Of a stretch of 64,000 nt of DNA, positions 32,925 to 44,480 are shown piece after piece. A program made the position numbers and the translations under genes. The notes under the pieces were generated by a model. The model did no database searches and was not told the origin of the DNA. It was given only the letters and a program-made list of their open reading frames with translations. Each line of letters starts with the position of its first letter. The first letter of the stretch is position 1. Location: positions 1,820,001-1,884,000 of the forward strand of contig JABAKD010000017.1 in the NCBI GenBank assembly GCA_012845835.1, read 5' to 3'. The stretch is from Undaria pinnatifida. Lineage: Eukaryota; Sar; Phaeophyceae; Laminariales; Alariaceae.

Positions 32925-33165
32925 GTAGTAGTGAGGAACTCTATTTTCCATCAAGAAACTGATTTTGAGAGAGAGAAAAAAGGAAAGTGCAACCCAATGG
33001 AGAATCTCATGCCCTAGGCATTGACAGAAAAAGGCTCGAAAACAGCTTGATGAGCATTCCAACGATTTCGGGTCACCTTTCGACGAACGATTTCGGGTTG
33101 AGAACCGTTATTCCGTCATTCAGAAGAATGTTAGCCAGTAAAGGGCTACCTCAATCGTAGCAAAG
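32925..33165 (-). mobile_element. MITE-A, old diverged copy
   Basis: It ends GGGCTACCTCAATCGTAGCA and keeps CATGCCCTAGGCATTG and AACGATTTCGGGTTGAGAAC-like blocks of MITE-A in inverted orientation. An extra CGATTTCGGGT word suggests a small internal duplication. Confidence 0.45.
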
Positions 33166-33420
33166 CGTCCCCACTGAAACCTACCGTGGCTTAGATGTTA
33201 GTGCACCAAAAACCTGCTGGTAAAAAAGTAGGGACATTTTCTGGCAAGATTGGGTGAAGGAGCCCCCCGTCCCTCAGATTTTTTTTTTTCGTAGCCAAAT
33301 GTTATAGCCCCCCCAACGTAGCACGCGTCAAACGCAGGAGTCATACGTACCACATTAGGGGCTGCACTTGTTGGGACCGATGCTACGATTAGAGGGGTTA
33401 TGGCGCAACTGGTGCTACGA

Positions 33421-33665
33421 TTACGATAGAGGTATACCGTTTTTTGGTGAAAAGTGTTTTCTGAATGACGGGGCTCCTTAACCGAGCATCGCCGGAATAA
33501 CTAGGCCGTTTGTTTTTCTAGCCATGAGGTTATCGTCGTGTACCTAGGCCATGGAATTCTTCGTCCGGTGTCGCAGTTTTTTTTCGTGTTCTCTCCAAAA
33601 TCAGTTTTTGGGAGAGTTCTTAAGTTCCCAACTTGAGGAAACCTCAGAAAAAAAAAAGTGGTTGA
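33421..33665 (+). mobile_element. MITE-A, first of two tandem copies
   Basis: It starts TTACGATAGAGGTATACCGT and follows the family order: TGAATGACGGGGCTCCTTAA, GTGTACCTAGGCCATGGAAT, CAGTTTTTGGGAGAG and AACCTCAGAAAAAAA. Its right end meets the left end of the next copy. Confidence 0.7.
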
Positions 33666-33672
33666 CGATACA

Positions 33673-33921
33673 CGCTACCATAGAGGTTTCACGTTTCGTC
33701 TGAAATGGTTTCTGGATAACGGGGCACTCCTTAACCCAAAATCGTCGGGAATTGGTTATTGTTGTTCACTATTTTTGTCGTGTACCTTCGTAGGCCATGG
33801 GAATTTTTCATCTGGTCTATCACTTTTTATTTTCTCCCAATCATTTTTCGGGAGAGGTATTACGCTCCCAAAACCGAGGAACCTCAGAAAAAAAACGCGG
33901 TGCACACCTCTATCGTAGCAT
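33673..33921 (+). mobile_element. MITE-A, second tandem copy
   Basis: From CGCTACCATAGAGGTTTCAC to ACACCTCTATCGTAGCATGC, same internal order as the copy just upstream. The two share one junction, so either one inserted next to the other or the pair arose by unequal exchange. Confidence 0.7.
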
Positions 33922-33984
33922 GCATCTGCCCTCCATCGTAGCACGCGTCTCGTGTCCCCTGTTAAAAGGGCCTTTTCTTTTGCA

Positions 33985-34745
33985 GTGGCGCTCGGGGTCA
34001 CTCGCGCGAGTGACACCCCTGCTCCATGCGCGTCATCTAGGCTTTCGTGACGGTTACATTTTTTCGATATGAATCCCCGATGGGATAGCTATAACCAGGC
34101 TGCGCCAAACAAATCTCGTGCCGTGTTTTCGTCAGTGAGGTGTACAAAGTCACCCTTGCGAGTTACTCAGACCCGGTAGCGAAAATTGCGCGTATCCCCC
34201 TGCCGTGGCCTTGACACCCTGGGCCCAAACGATGGTGACGTTCTGACCGATTGAGCTCCTCAAGCGTGAGACTTTCGGTTCACGAGCATGATAACTTTGG
34301 ACTGATGCTACGATCCATCCGCCCCCCTACACAAGCGATTTTCTTCAACGAACGCTTTTTTCATGGCTGCTCGACACAAGGAAGGATGCAATTGAAAACA
34401 AAGGATGCATATAAATACATTCGTGTGTGGAAAGGCCTATCAATCGATGACGTCGGGGTGTCGACGGACACCGTATTGTAGGAGATACGACCTGGAGCTG
34501 GTTTTGAAACCGGTGATTTCGTTGAAGAAAATTCGGGGGGGCTACCGTAGTAAGATGCTTTACGAGTACAACATTGTGACTATTAGTACTATTATTAGCA
34601 AACAACGCATAGAGATACTGGTCGGATTGCGCGAACGAAAAGTCTTCGGAGTTATGTTTCGGGTGAGTTAGCGAGCTTCCTCGCGTTAGGGGCTCATAAA
34701 CTTTTTAGAATCTGCCGCACCCCCTTGCGTGAGACTACGTCACCA
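33985..34745 (+). mobile_element. Repeat J copy 2 carrying a MITE-B insertion
   Basis: It begins near the palindrome GGTCACTCGCGCGAGTGAC. Blocks that are contiguous in copy 1 (3795-4010) are here split: CCGATTGAGCTCCTCAAGCG (34249 on) lies left of MITE-B, and TAGTAAGATGCTTTACG and GGTCGGATTGCGCGAACGAA lie right of it. MITE-B is therefore the younger element. Confidence 0.55.
34307..34550 (+). mobile_element. MITE-B, copy 1
   Basis: The left end GCTACGATCCATCCGCCCCC and the right end GGGGGGGCTACCGTAG are inverted repeats, extended inward by CGATTT-GTT / AAC-AAATCG-like words. TCATGGCTGCTCGACACAAG and ATCGATGACGTCGG are shared with copy 2. It is non-coding and about 240 bp long. Confidence 0.7.
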
Positions 34746-35115
34746 GAAACCAAAAAAAAATAAACCTCCGTTTGCTTCCTAATCTCTCAATTCTCCCCGG
34801 CAATCAGCACAGCTAGCGCCGTCGTCACTAGGACGTCTGTCCGGTAGTCAGACGATAATCGGCGTGTGACATGGAGTCAGCACAAAAGTATTCAGCGCAT
34901 ACGGTAGTGTACTTTTGTTTCCGCTGTACGGTTTCGAAAATCGCCTTTACCAGAGAGTTTTTAAAAGTGCGTGTTCCACGAACGGCTGCGGTGTCGGGGA
35001 TATCTCTACTATCAAGTGGGGCAGCAGCGCACCGTCACTCCAAACACAACTAGTTTGAGCCCGTGGCTGGTGCATAAGATCGTGTGCGTTCTACCTTCCC
35101 ATTTTCGTCAAATTA

Positions 35116-35346
35116 TTACATGCCAGTGAACATAAGGTATATACAAGGCGCAATTACCGAGTGCTCGCCACCGTGTGTGTGTGAAATACAGCAACAGAAC
35201 GGCATGAGGGTTTTCAGGACGGGTGCCTTCATGACCACGTGAAGTACAGCCTCATCGGCAACCCCACGCGCCATGTTCACGGGGGAAGGAGGATTGGTGT
35301 CATCTCTGACGAAATCGACGGAAACACCTGCAGAGCTGCAGTGTTT
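35116..35346 (-). CDS. Possible exon of unknown product
   Basis: After CAGCTCTGCAG on the minus strand an open frame reads GVSVDFVRDDTNPPSPVNMA, then RGVADEAVLHVVMKAPVLKT and LMPFCCCI before a stop at 35116. It reads like protein but matches no family I know and has no clear donor. It lies 300 bp downstream of the ankyrin-like gene and does not contain its repeats. Confidence 0.25.
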   Translation of the reverse strand, partial: KHCSSAGVSVDFVRDDTNPPSPVNMARGVADEAVLHVVMKAPVLKTLMPFCCCISHTHGGEHSVIAPCIYLMFTGM

Positions 35347-35649
35347 GGCTTGGAGCACTGTTGAAGCCTTTGGCGGGGCGTGTCAACCCGTTGGAAGAGT
35401 AGTGGCCTCCGGCTAGACGCCGCAAAACGTTGTCGCTCCTATTGTATGGGAGAACATACTCCATCGCAGCAAGCACGGGGCGTTATGCACGGGTGGTCGT
35501 CGGGTTATAGTAGGCATAGATCCCAAATAGTCATTGACCTCGCCAACGTATGTAAACCAGAGACTCCGCGTCAAACTAAGCGATAATCGTCAATTTTTAT
35601 ACGCCTCGTCACCACGAGTCACAGACACCACCCTACGTTCGTTTAGTAG

Positions 35650-37481
35650 TCACCTTGGTCCGTCTGAATCGTCTACATCATCAGGAACCGGGCAGCCGTT
35701 CTGCCTTGCCCAAATCACCACCTCTGTGTGCCTCAACGCCTTAGCCGCTTCATATGTATTACTATCCCATCGACAGCCCTGTGCTCTAGCCCACTGCAAT
35801 ATATCAAGCCGCCCGGCCGTGGCGGCACCGGTACATGTGGTTTCGTCCCAGGGGCATCCGTGACGACGTGCCCATTTAAGTAGTACAAAATTCCCATGAT
35901 TGGCTGCCTCCCAGCAGGTATCACGATCCCATGGGCAGCCTTCCGCACGCGCCCACTGCAGTATGTCCAGGTGGCCTTGGCCGGCTGCGCGCTCACACGT
36001 GCGCTCATTCCAAGGGCAGCCGTCTCGCCGTGCCCATTTAAGCACGTCAAGATGACCTCTCATAGCTGCCATGTAACATACATGCTTATCCCAGTCAATG
36101 CCGTTCGCACGTGCCCACTGCACAACGTGGAGATGTCCGGCACTTGCAGCCGCTGCGATTAATCTATAGCTTCCCCAAACATGTTGGGCGTGGTTGGCTA
36201 GCGCCCATTCCAGAATATTAACGTGCCCACAACCAGCTGCAATACTGCAAGTAGACATGGGCAAGTCACAGCCCTGAGTCACAATCCACTCTAGCATTTC
36301 AAGGTTTCCAGATCGAACAGCTCCTTCACATACCCGCGGGTGCCAGGGACACCCTTGAGCCCTCGCCCACTGCAGCAGTTCCAGGTGACCCCCCTCGGCT
36401 GCACATCGCGTCGTGTCGGACATCCAACGGGCTCCGTTAGCTCTGGCCCATTGCAACACATTTAGGTGCCCTCCGCCGGCTGCACTCGAGCACACTTTCA
36501 CCGAGTTCCACTCGCGCCGTGAGCGCGGGCCCACCGGAGGACTCCAAGGTGTCCACCCTCCGCGGCATGCGAGCACGTGTGGGTATCCCAAGGGCAGTTC
36601 TCGGAACGTGCCCACTGAAGGATATCGAGGTGCCCCGAACCGGCGGCCGCGCTGCAAGTATGGTTGAACAAGCGGCAGCCGTGAGCACGAGCCCATTGAA
36701 GAATATCGAGATGTCCACCCTCAGCAGCCTTCGTGCAAGTCCCTGTGCCCCAAGGACAATTGTTTTCACGCGCCCAATGTAAGATGTCGAGATTCCCCGA
36801 ACCAGCGGCCTCGCTGCAAGTGAAGTGGTCCCAGGGACAGCCGTTAGCGCGCGCCCACTTTAGAATGCGCAGACTGCCTCCAGCCGCCGCCGCCATGCAC
36901 AGCGATTCGCGCCAGCCGGAATACTGGCCGAGAGCGCCAAGTGCCCACTGGATCATTTCAAGCCGACCCCGCGCGACAGCATTGAAGCAAGCTTTCAGGG
37001 GTACCTCGCACTCGTCGAAGTAGGCAAATCGCAGAATCTCGACTCCGCAGTGTTCTGCGATGTGTTCGCACAACATAGGTCTTTTTCTCAGGCCACCATC
37101 AAAGCACCACTGCAGCTGAGACACAGATGTGTCGGCAGTTATGGCCTTCGTGGTTTTGGGGAGCCGCCCCCAAGCGTTCCTCCACTGTTTAGAAACACCG
37201 GCGAAAAACGCATGCTGGTTGGACAAAAATTCCGCCAGCAATGCCATCACGTCTCCGTTGGTACCAAGGGAAAATTCATCACGAGAATGTTCAGTCTCGG
37301 AAACATGGTCTCCTGGTGTGGTGCTCCCTTGCCTGAACGGTGTATAGTTACGAGACGGTATGTTCGGTTTCACAGGATCGTTTAGCAAGGGCATATCAAT
37401 GAACTCACCAGGCATGGAACGAAACAGCTGTGACTTCGTAAACGCATTGTGTGTCCAATACATCGACAACATCAGACACAT
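35650..37481 (-). CDS. Ankyrin-like WAR-repeat protein with one frameshift
   Basis: An intronless frame starts at ATG 37481 (another Met, MPLLNDPVKP, lies 29 codons later). The N-terminal part has an F-box-like segment (NGDVMALLAEFLSNQHAFFA, GVSKQWRNAW). About sixteen 27-residue units follow, for example CTKAAEGGHLDILQWARAHG, and the protein ends PVPDDVDDSDGPR. Such repeats form helix-hairpin stacks that bind proteins; with an F-box-like head the product may be a ubiquitin-ligase adaptor, which is inference. The frame is broken once, near 36511-36521, where GGCGCGAGTGG lacks one base to continue RWARAHGA into EWNSVKVCSSAAGGGHL. Upstream and downstream frames are otherwise clean, so this is either a recent mutation or a sequence error. 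Confidence 0.8.
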
Positions 37482-37870
37482 CAGAGCGATTCAACTTGCC
37501 CTACTGCCCTTCTAGCATCAAGCATGAATACATGCCTTTGTTTCTCATATAAAATATCGAAGAGCAAGCGAAACCTTTGCAGGTACAGTCCTACTTGATA
37601 TGACCATATGTGCGCTTTGTGAATATTCCCACAAATTTCCAATATATTATAGCAGCAACCCACGCCTAGGCCCCCGAAGCGGCCTGCGCTTAGAATTCAA
37701 TGTATCACGAAAAATAAGGCGAGTTTTCGACGCACACGGTGAAAATGGACAAGTCACACGGAGTCCAAACGAGGTTACCATACAATTCTCCAAGTTTGAA
37801 CTCTGCCACGCAATCCGAAACATGGTTTTCAGAAGCAAATACGTGCTACACAATAAGCATTTCCATAGCC
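37482..37870. other. Upstream region of the ankyrin-like gene
   Basis: Likely 5' flank. A plus-strand open frame (37600-37974) runs through it into an inverted repeat J copy. It has no recognisable motif, and I treat it as chance. Confidence 0.35.
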
Positions 37871-37874
37871 GCCA

Positions 37875-38025
37875 GAGTACCATAGTGAATAGATATCGGA
37901 GGAATTCGGAGCTAGGGGTTCAGCCAAAGTTTCTGAGCTACCATGAGGAGCTCAATATCGCACCCGAAGCATGACTCCGAAGACATTCGTTCGCGCAACA
38001 CGACCAACATTTCTATGCGATAGTT
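37875..38025 (-). repeat. Repeat J, copy 3 (inverted)
   Basis: GAGCTACCATGAGGAGCTCA, CGCACCCGAAGCATGACTCC and TTCGTTCGCGCAACACGACC are the reverse complement of the 3' part of repeat J at 3.9 and 34.6 kb. Confidence 0.5.
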
Positions 38026-38041
38026 TTTGTTTTTTTTTTCT

Positions 38042-38215
38042 CATCCTCCGGCGGCTGGGAAAAAATAAAGCGTAAGCTCACCACACTTCCACGTATTTTC
38101 GAACACGTCGTGTGTCGATTTAACTCAAATGCATTCGCAATCCAGCGCTAGCTGGCGCTTCCTTCGGTTCCCACTATAGCGATAGCGTGAGCTGTCCCCA
38201 TCGGCGGTAGTACTA
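38042..38215 (+). mobile_element. Repeat H, copy 1
   Basis: It begins CCTCCGGCGGCTGGG and contains TCACCACACTTCCACGTATT, a CCAGCGCTAGCTGG hairpin and TTCGGTTCCCACTATAGCGA. Other copies are 62933-63110 and, inverted, 45298-45505. GC-rich near-inverted ends (CCTCCGGCGG / CCGCCGATGG) suggest a MITE. Confidence 0.6.
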
Positions 38216-38486
38216 ACAAGCTATGCTCGTAAAATTTGTCATACAAACCGACACTTATACACTTGCGGAGGAGGTGCACCGGTCACATCGCTCAGAAAAA
38301 CGTTTGGCCCCAAAAGGGAAACCCCTACGGAGGGATGGCGCATCTGGGGAACCCAAAACGACACTCAAACGACACGGGATAGATGCTCATTTATTTGAGG
38401 ATCGGCTACCACACCTTCACAAACATCTTCGCAAGACACTAAACAGCAACACCCCTGGAGTATCACCCCTCGAGTAGCGCAGGTGC

Positions 38487-38710
38487 ATGCTACGATAGAG
38501 GTATACCGTTTTTTGGCTGTGATGGGTTCTGAATGAGGGGGCTCCTTAACCTACTAAAACTATCGTCGAAAAACGGCCACTTTTAATTCGTGATTCCCGT
38601 TGTGTACCTAGGCCATGGGATTTTTCGTTCGGTAGAAGTTTCATTTTTCTTCAAATCGGCTTTTGGGAGAGGTCTTAAAGTCCCGGGCTGATGAACCTCA
38701 GAAAAAAAGC
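38487..38710 (+). mobile_element. MITE-A, right end missing
   Basis: Starts TGCTACGATAGAGGTATACC and follows the family order to GATGAACCTCAGAAAAAAAG, then loses the final GTGCACCTCTATCGTAGCA. Confidence 0.65.
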
Positions 38711-38719
38711 CACGCACCC

Positions 38720-41330
38720 GGCACATGATACCAAGGAAGAACAAACTGAGGTGCGTTTCAGTCAAGAACAGGGAAGACACAGTCACGGTGGTCACCTGTT
38801 ATTGTCCTCCGGGGGTGCTCTCTTCGCGGTCTTGGCCTCCGGTAGAGGCATCGCTTCTTCGGGCTGCGGAAGATTCAGACAAAAAAACACATTCACACTT
38901 GACGTCGCAGAAGCAGCTGAATGAAGCAAAACCTGTGGTCGCGCAGGGGGATGCACGACACAAACGAGAACGCGAGAAGAAGCTGTGTAAATCCCCCACT
39001 ACTCTCTGCGTGGACTGTAGGGGACTGTTGACAGAATAGACGAGAGTGATCGACAAAACGTATTGACCCCCTATCTAAACAGGATATTGCGGGAGGTGAG
39101 ATTTGGAGCGCAGACGGTGCAGCAATAGACGTAGCGGCGACGTTGCCAACGAGCTGCGTTCCAATGAACATACTTTGTTCTATTGCTGGTATTACGGCAC
39201 CACATAATAGTTAAAATCATCTGCCATTGTTGTTATGTTCAGCTCGGGCTGAAGTCGTTCAGGGTTTTTTTATTGAAACGGAGGCGTGTTGCTTAGGAAC
39301 TTTAGCAGAGCGAGGCTACGGTGTAGGGGGTCTTCCTTTTCGACTTTTTCGGTGAGTCAGAGCTGAGAGCATTACCTAGAGTGCGAGTGGCTATCTACGT
39401 GTTTTTTCCCGACATGTACCGTTTACATATTCACAACTCAAGAACCAACTCCGGGAATCGACGCCCATCGCGTCTTTTACGACCGCTGAGGCGCAACATC
39501 CGGTAACGCTAACATCGCCATCTCCTGGGGGTAAGTTTGAATCGCACCACGACGACCTCCGACCCAAAAATGATATGGGATACAACCAACATGGCAATTG
39601 CACTGCAGCATAAACAGAAGCAAGCAGGCGCTCATGGTCAGTCAGAAGGGTGCTATCTGATCCGGTCCGGCGACAAGGGAGGTAATTAAATAGGTTTCAA
39701 GGTAGTGTCTGTGCGTTCATTTCGTTCGATGAGTGCGGCAATGGCTCTGACTGCCGGACATTAACCCGTCTGAGTGATCGTGTATGGCCAACACTCGCAT
39801 ATTTAGGCAAAGTCAGTTTCAATACGAGATGTCTTCATGCCTTCCTTTTACACCAATTAAATATTCTTTCTTCAGGTGGGGCAATGAACAAACAACAACT
39901 TGTGCATGCGTTTGGCATTTGAAGCTAGAGGGGTTTTGACTTTAGGCAGCATCAACATACTTCAAATGTATAAAGGGCAACAGGTATTCCTCGCATAAAT
40001 GCCATAGTGCAGGCCGATTAACACCAATCGCGGACCATATGTCAGCAGATGCCTATAACAGTAAGACAAATACAGTACGTACGAAGTACAATGGGAGTCG
40101 AGTCTGATGTCGGCCACGTGGTGCCAGCTCCGGCGCCTGCTCCGCACTTCTATACCAATACGCGCACTGTAGACCAAGATCAACGCCCGTCGTGTCAACA
40201 GCCGTGGGGACAACGCTTTTCGACCGCTGGGGAGAGGAGCATGCAATACATACACGACATTTGTCGTGAAAGGCTTGGTGGGGGGGGTTAGCAGCCAGCT
40301 GCAGCACCCAGCGGCGCGTACAGTAGCAGGGTATAAGAACGGTGGAAGCGTTGAGTTAAGACTATAAGTTATAAACAGCAGCAGGTGCCTGCGCGAACAT
40401 CAGGAAAACGCAGCATCACATGTTTGTACTCCTCGGACACATATTTAATGCACTACCACTCTGCCTCATTGGGCGAGTAATGCAGCCGGGATCAGTATTG
40501 ATGCCGTACAAAATGAAGCTCGAAAATCGAAGAACTTCAGCAAAAAAAAGTGTAGTAGTATTACGAGTAGACGTACTGAGCTTATGTGCGAAAGCAGCAT
40601 AGTAGTAGTACTACTGCAGTAGATGCGGTGGAAGTAGTCGAGGCGGCAGTAGCAATAGTAACAGTAGCAGCGGTAGCAGCCGTACTATGGCTAGCATCAG
40701 AAGAAGCTGTTACGGCAGTACTGTGCTGTAGAAGCATCCCGCGCGCGTATCTTACAAGAACAATGGAGCCAGAAAGACCATGGCGATGGCATTACATGGC
40801 AGACAGCAGAGACGGGGCGTGAGTGAACGACACCGTGGCCGTGGGGACCATAGTGGCAGTCGAATGCTCGGAAGCGATTGGGGGCAAACTGACAATTATG
40901 ACGGAACTCTATAGTCTATATGTTTAAATCGTTATAATCCGCACAAGGAAATATAGAGTATAGTACCGACATTTCCTATGTTAAGGTCGTTCCAAACGAA
41001 GCTATTATTTCGGTTTTTACCGGCAGTTCCGGTTTTCCAGGCATAATTTCGGGAAGAAACTAAAACTTTCACCTCCGGAAAAACTGGCCTATACGTTTTG
41101 CAGTTCTCATATGGAAATAACTCAAATTTAGGTGCAAGGATGCAGAGGACCGGGCAGCGGCACCCCTCGAGCTGTGCCGCCATTTGCGAGCGCACGAGAC
41201 TGAGCAGGGTCGTTCCCAAGGTCATTGGCAAGGCATGGCTGATCGCAGAAGGCGCAGTGAGCTTCTGTGCTCACGTCGTCGAGTTGACAAGATGACCGCA
41301 CCCAGGCGGGGCCACCTGCACTATCTGCAT
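38720..41330. other. No gene recognised
   Basis: The best frame (39603-39391, minus) gives a Cys-containing chain (SSWCDSNLPPGDGDVSVTGC, SCEYVNGTCREK) next to an out-of-frame ATG-led MSACLLLFMLQCNCHVGC. It lacks splice support. AGTAGTAGTACTACTGCAGTA-type trinucleotide sequence lies at 40598-40700. Confidence 0.35.
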
Positions 41331-41339
41331 TTTAGGTGG

Positions 41340-42490
41340 GAGTTCAATAAAGCTTCCACGAGAGCTTTCGTGGAAGGTTCCATGGACGCTTCCGTGGAAG
41401 CTTCCGTGAAAGTAAATTTCACGGAATTTTTTCGTGGAAGCTTCCCCGGAAGTTATTTCCACAGAAACTTCCACGGAAGCTTTCACGGAAGCCTTCACCC
41501 AATCTTTCACTGAAACTTTCACCGAAGCTATCGTGAAAGTAAGTTTGCTTCCGCGTAAGCTTGTACGAAAGCTTCCGTGGAAGTAAAGAATACATTAGAA
41601 ATAATGAATAATAATTTTCTTCCACGGAAGCTATAAAAAAATCTCATGGAAGCTTCCGCGAGAGCTTCCGTGAAAGAAAATTACTGTTACGAAAGCTTCT
41701 GTGTAAGCTTCCGGCATGTGGTGGACACACTCTTTAAATTATATGTACCCCAGCTTAACCCTAACTCTAACTCAATGAAACGCAACAACCAACCATTGTG
41801 CGGTGAAACCTCTTCCGTCTCGTACACAGTGTGCGTCAACCATGTTGTCGAAAAAGTGGTAAGCTCTACTGGAGGCACAGTAGTGTACAATACAAATAAA
41901 TCCGTGGGAGCTGTCGTGGGAGCCGTTGAGATTCCGTGGAAGCTGCGGAATCTTCCACGGAAATAAAGGGTAAAATTCCGTGTATGTAGCTTGCAATTTT
42001 TCGTGAATGTAGCTTGCAACTTTTCGTGGAAGCTACTTTCACGAGAAGCTTTCGTAGAAGCTTTCGTGGAAGCCGCTGAGCTTTCAACCTTTCGTGGAAG
42101 CCGCCGCTTGCTTCCATGGAACCAGAACCTAAAATTCCGTGGAAGTGCTTTCTTGGAAGCTTTCGAATCCGTGGAAGCTTCCGTGGAAACACTTTCGTGG
42201 AAGCTTTCGTGGAAGTGGAAGCTTTCGTAAAGCTTCCGTGGAAGTGACTTCCGCGACGTCTTCCACTACTTCCATGGGAGCTTCCGTGGAAGCTTTCGTG
42301 GAAAATACTTCCATGGAAGACTTTTCGAAAGCTTCCGTGGAAGCTTCCGGGATTTTGTTTCCATGGAAGCTTCCAAATCTTCCATGGAAGCTTTCACGCA
42401 AGCTTCCACGGAAGCTTTCATTGAAGCTTCCACCGCGTTCAAGAAAGCTTCCATGGAAGCGATAGAAGCTTTCATGGTGCGGTGGAAGCT
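41340..42490 (+). repeat. 12-bp palindromic satellite (GAAGCTTCCGTG)n
   Basis: Units of GAAGCTTYCGTG, each with a HindIII-type AAGCTT palindrome, repeat with point changes across 1.1 kb. Neighbouring units are complementary (CTTCCGTGGAAG), so long hairpins are possible. Long frames give E-A-S-V-E-A-F-V-type chains on the plus strand and K-L-P-R-K chains on the minus strand. MITE-C and AT-rich segments interrupt the array at 41580-41640 and 41700-41880. Confidence 0.9.
41710..41863 (+). mobile_element. MITE-C, copy 2 inside the satellite
   Basis: The right two-thirds match 12121-12277 almost base for base (CTCAATGAAACGCAAC, GTCTCGTACACAGTGTGCGT, AGTGGTAAGCTCTACT). The left terminal repeat is strongly degenerate (ATGTGGTGGACACAC). 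Its placement shows insertion into the 12-bp array. Confidence 0.65.
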
Positions 42491-42499
42491 TCCGCGCAA

Positions 42500-44190
42500 A
42501 AAACAAGTAGTACAGGGGACCGGGCCGACCGAACGACCTCCCTGACGGCAATAATTGAGACCTTTGTCACGTTGGGCGTAGTAGCGCGACGAGTTGGTGA
42601 TGGATTTCACTCCACACGGCACCGACACGCGCCTACGAGTAAGGCCGACTCCAGTGCGACAACCACGTGGGTGTCTTCCGCGAGTGTTGCTGCTGTAGTG
42701 ACGGTTCTGTGTCCGGGTGGACGATTGTTTTGCGAGCCAAGTGAGGCTTGTACTCGTGAAGATAACCTTCGAAGATTGCGGTAAAACGCCAAAATTTCAT
42801 CAAAACCTGAAGTACTGTACGTAATGTTAGGACCGACCCCTATTAATAGTCACCAAGAAAAAAGCAAACAAAACATTTTTTCTATTCGTTAGCCAACAAA
42901 ATGCTAATGTATGACGGCACATCCACGGCATTGGCTACACCAGATGCCATGGCGTGAGCTTCTTGCCGAGGGCGGTGCGAGTCGAGGCTCGAATACAATC
43001 GATGCAAATCACCAGCAGGTTCACTGGTTGGGTCGGTTCCTGTTTGCCAATCGTTGCCGCCTGTTGTGTGGAGTGCATGCTGTACGAGCAATAGCCCCTT
43101 TAATCAACGTTTCAACTGCTACCTGTACGAGGTGGGCGATCCATAGCACATTCTGGTTGGTGTAGATTACCGCGAGCTTCAGAGCCAAACATAAGAATCG
43201 AAATAAAATCGCCGCCGGAACGAAATGTTTCGGGCCGCGGAATACTCAACAACATGTTATATGAAAAAGGACCATTTTCCAGCAGGATTGCACAACTTGG
43301 AGCAACGACGGCGCGTACTCGGTACGTTTCTTTTCTGAGCTTAGATGAAAAAAGTCAACGTCGTGGCCCCATCTTCAGACTGAAAATTGACGCGAGAAGT
43401 ACTGCTGTAACTGCGAACTCTAGAGGTTATCATACAGATGCACTGCTGTATACAGTAGGCGCCCAACTGCGCCCTGTACAGCCGCTGCTCTATGCCCCGT
43501 AGGCACTAGACTGTGTACAGCAGTTTGTGTTGTTTGTGTTTGGAATATGCTGGCACCTATTCGGTACATGGCAATGATAATGGCGTTTGTGCAGAAGAGG
43601 AACCAACTGCAGAAGTGATGTTATTGTCGTAGGACTGCCGAAAAGCCGTGTGTCGTCCGGGAGTATGTGCACGCACGTAGTGTGCCGATAGTACGGCTGG
43701 GAAACGTTAACTGCATGCAACCCTCCGTCCGTGTTCTTCTCAATATTTTGCCACAATTTAGCACGCCGGGAAAGACACAGCGTCGTTGAGTAAATCATCA
43801 AAGCAGAACAGCAAGCTCTGCCTTGAGTTCGCAAATATGCCATCACAGTGAAAATAGCTTTGGGTCGCGTTTCGAAGGCAGCATTTTAGTCAAAGCGATG
43901 TCCGAACACCATACATCAGCGCACCTTATTCAAACGCAAAGGGGCATCACCCACGTCCAGTGCCACGCACAGATAGCTCAGAGGTGGAAATAGCCCGTAC
44001 GACAGTCAGTGTCGGTGATGCTGAGCTCCCCCAGAAGGCGAGGTAATAATAATTCAGTAGTTGCTATCGCTGACAGCCCTAACCGGAGGACTTCAGAGTT
44101 AACGAGGGTTCAACGTAGCCATCACAGGAGACCGCAATAAGCAAACAGCGGCGCTATTCAAATAACTTTCGAACACAAAACGGTGTTTTC
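42500..44190. other. No gene recognised
   Basis: A CTCGAATAC word near 42990 resembles a tRNA B box but has no A box at the right distance. Short frames on both strands show no family motif. Confidence 0.35.
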
Positions 44191-44480
44191 AGTGTCATGG
44201 GTAAAGAGGCAAAACAATGATGGAACAGGTGGCTAGCGAGTAGCGATAACGCCCGGGTCTACATAGTGCGGGAAGGACACCAACGGAAAATCGGCCATTC
44301 TTTAGGACCACAGGGGTCAATCTCGCGGACGTATTCTGGCCCCTCACTTTCCCCATATTCCTTTGCGAGACTGTTTTTGGAACAAAGACTCCGCCGTTCG
44401 AATGCACGCAAGTCAAACGCTACTGAGTATTGCATGTGGAGTATCAGCCAGGTAGGTACCTGGTACCATGGCATAAAACA

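Noticed and set aside
37600-37974. 124-codon plus-strand ORF
   Set aside because: It ends inside an inverted repeat J copy and shows no family motif or splice signals.
41184-42628. E-A-S-V-E-A-F and K-L-P-R-K repeat proteins
   Set aside because: These frames follow from the 12-bp satellite, which is open on both strands, and carry no gene signals.
42950-43020. Possible tRNA near a CTCGAATAC word
   Set aside because: No A box at the expected spacing and no acceptor stem.
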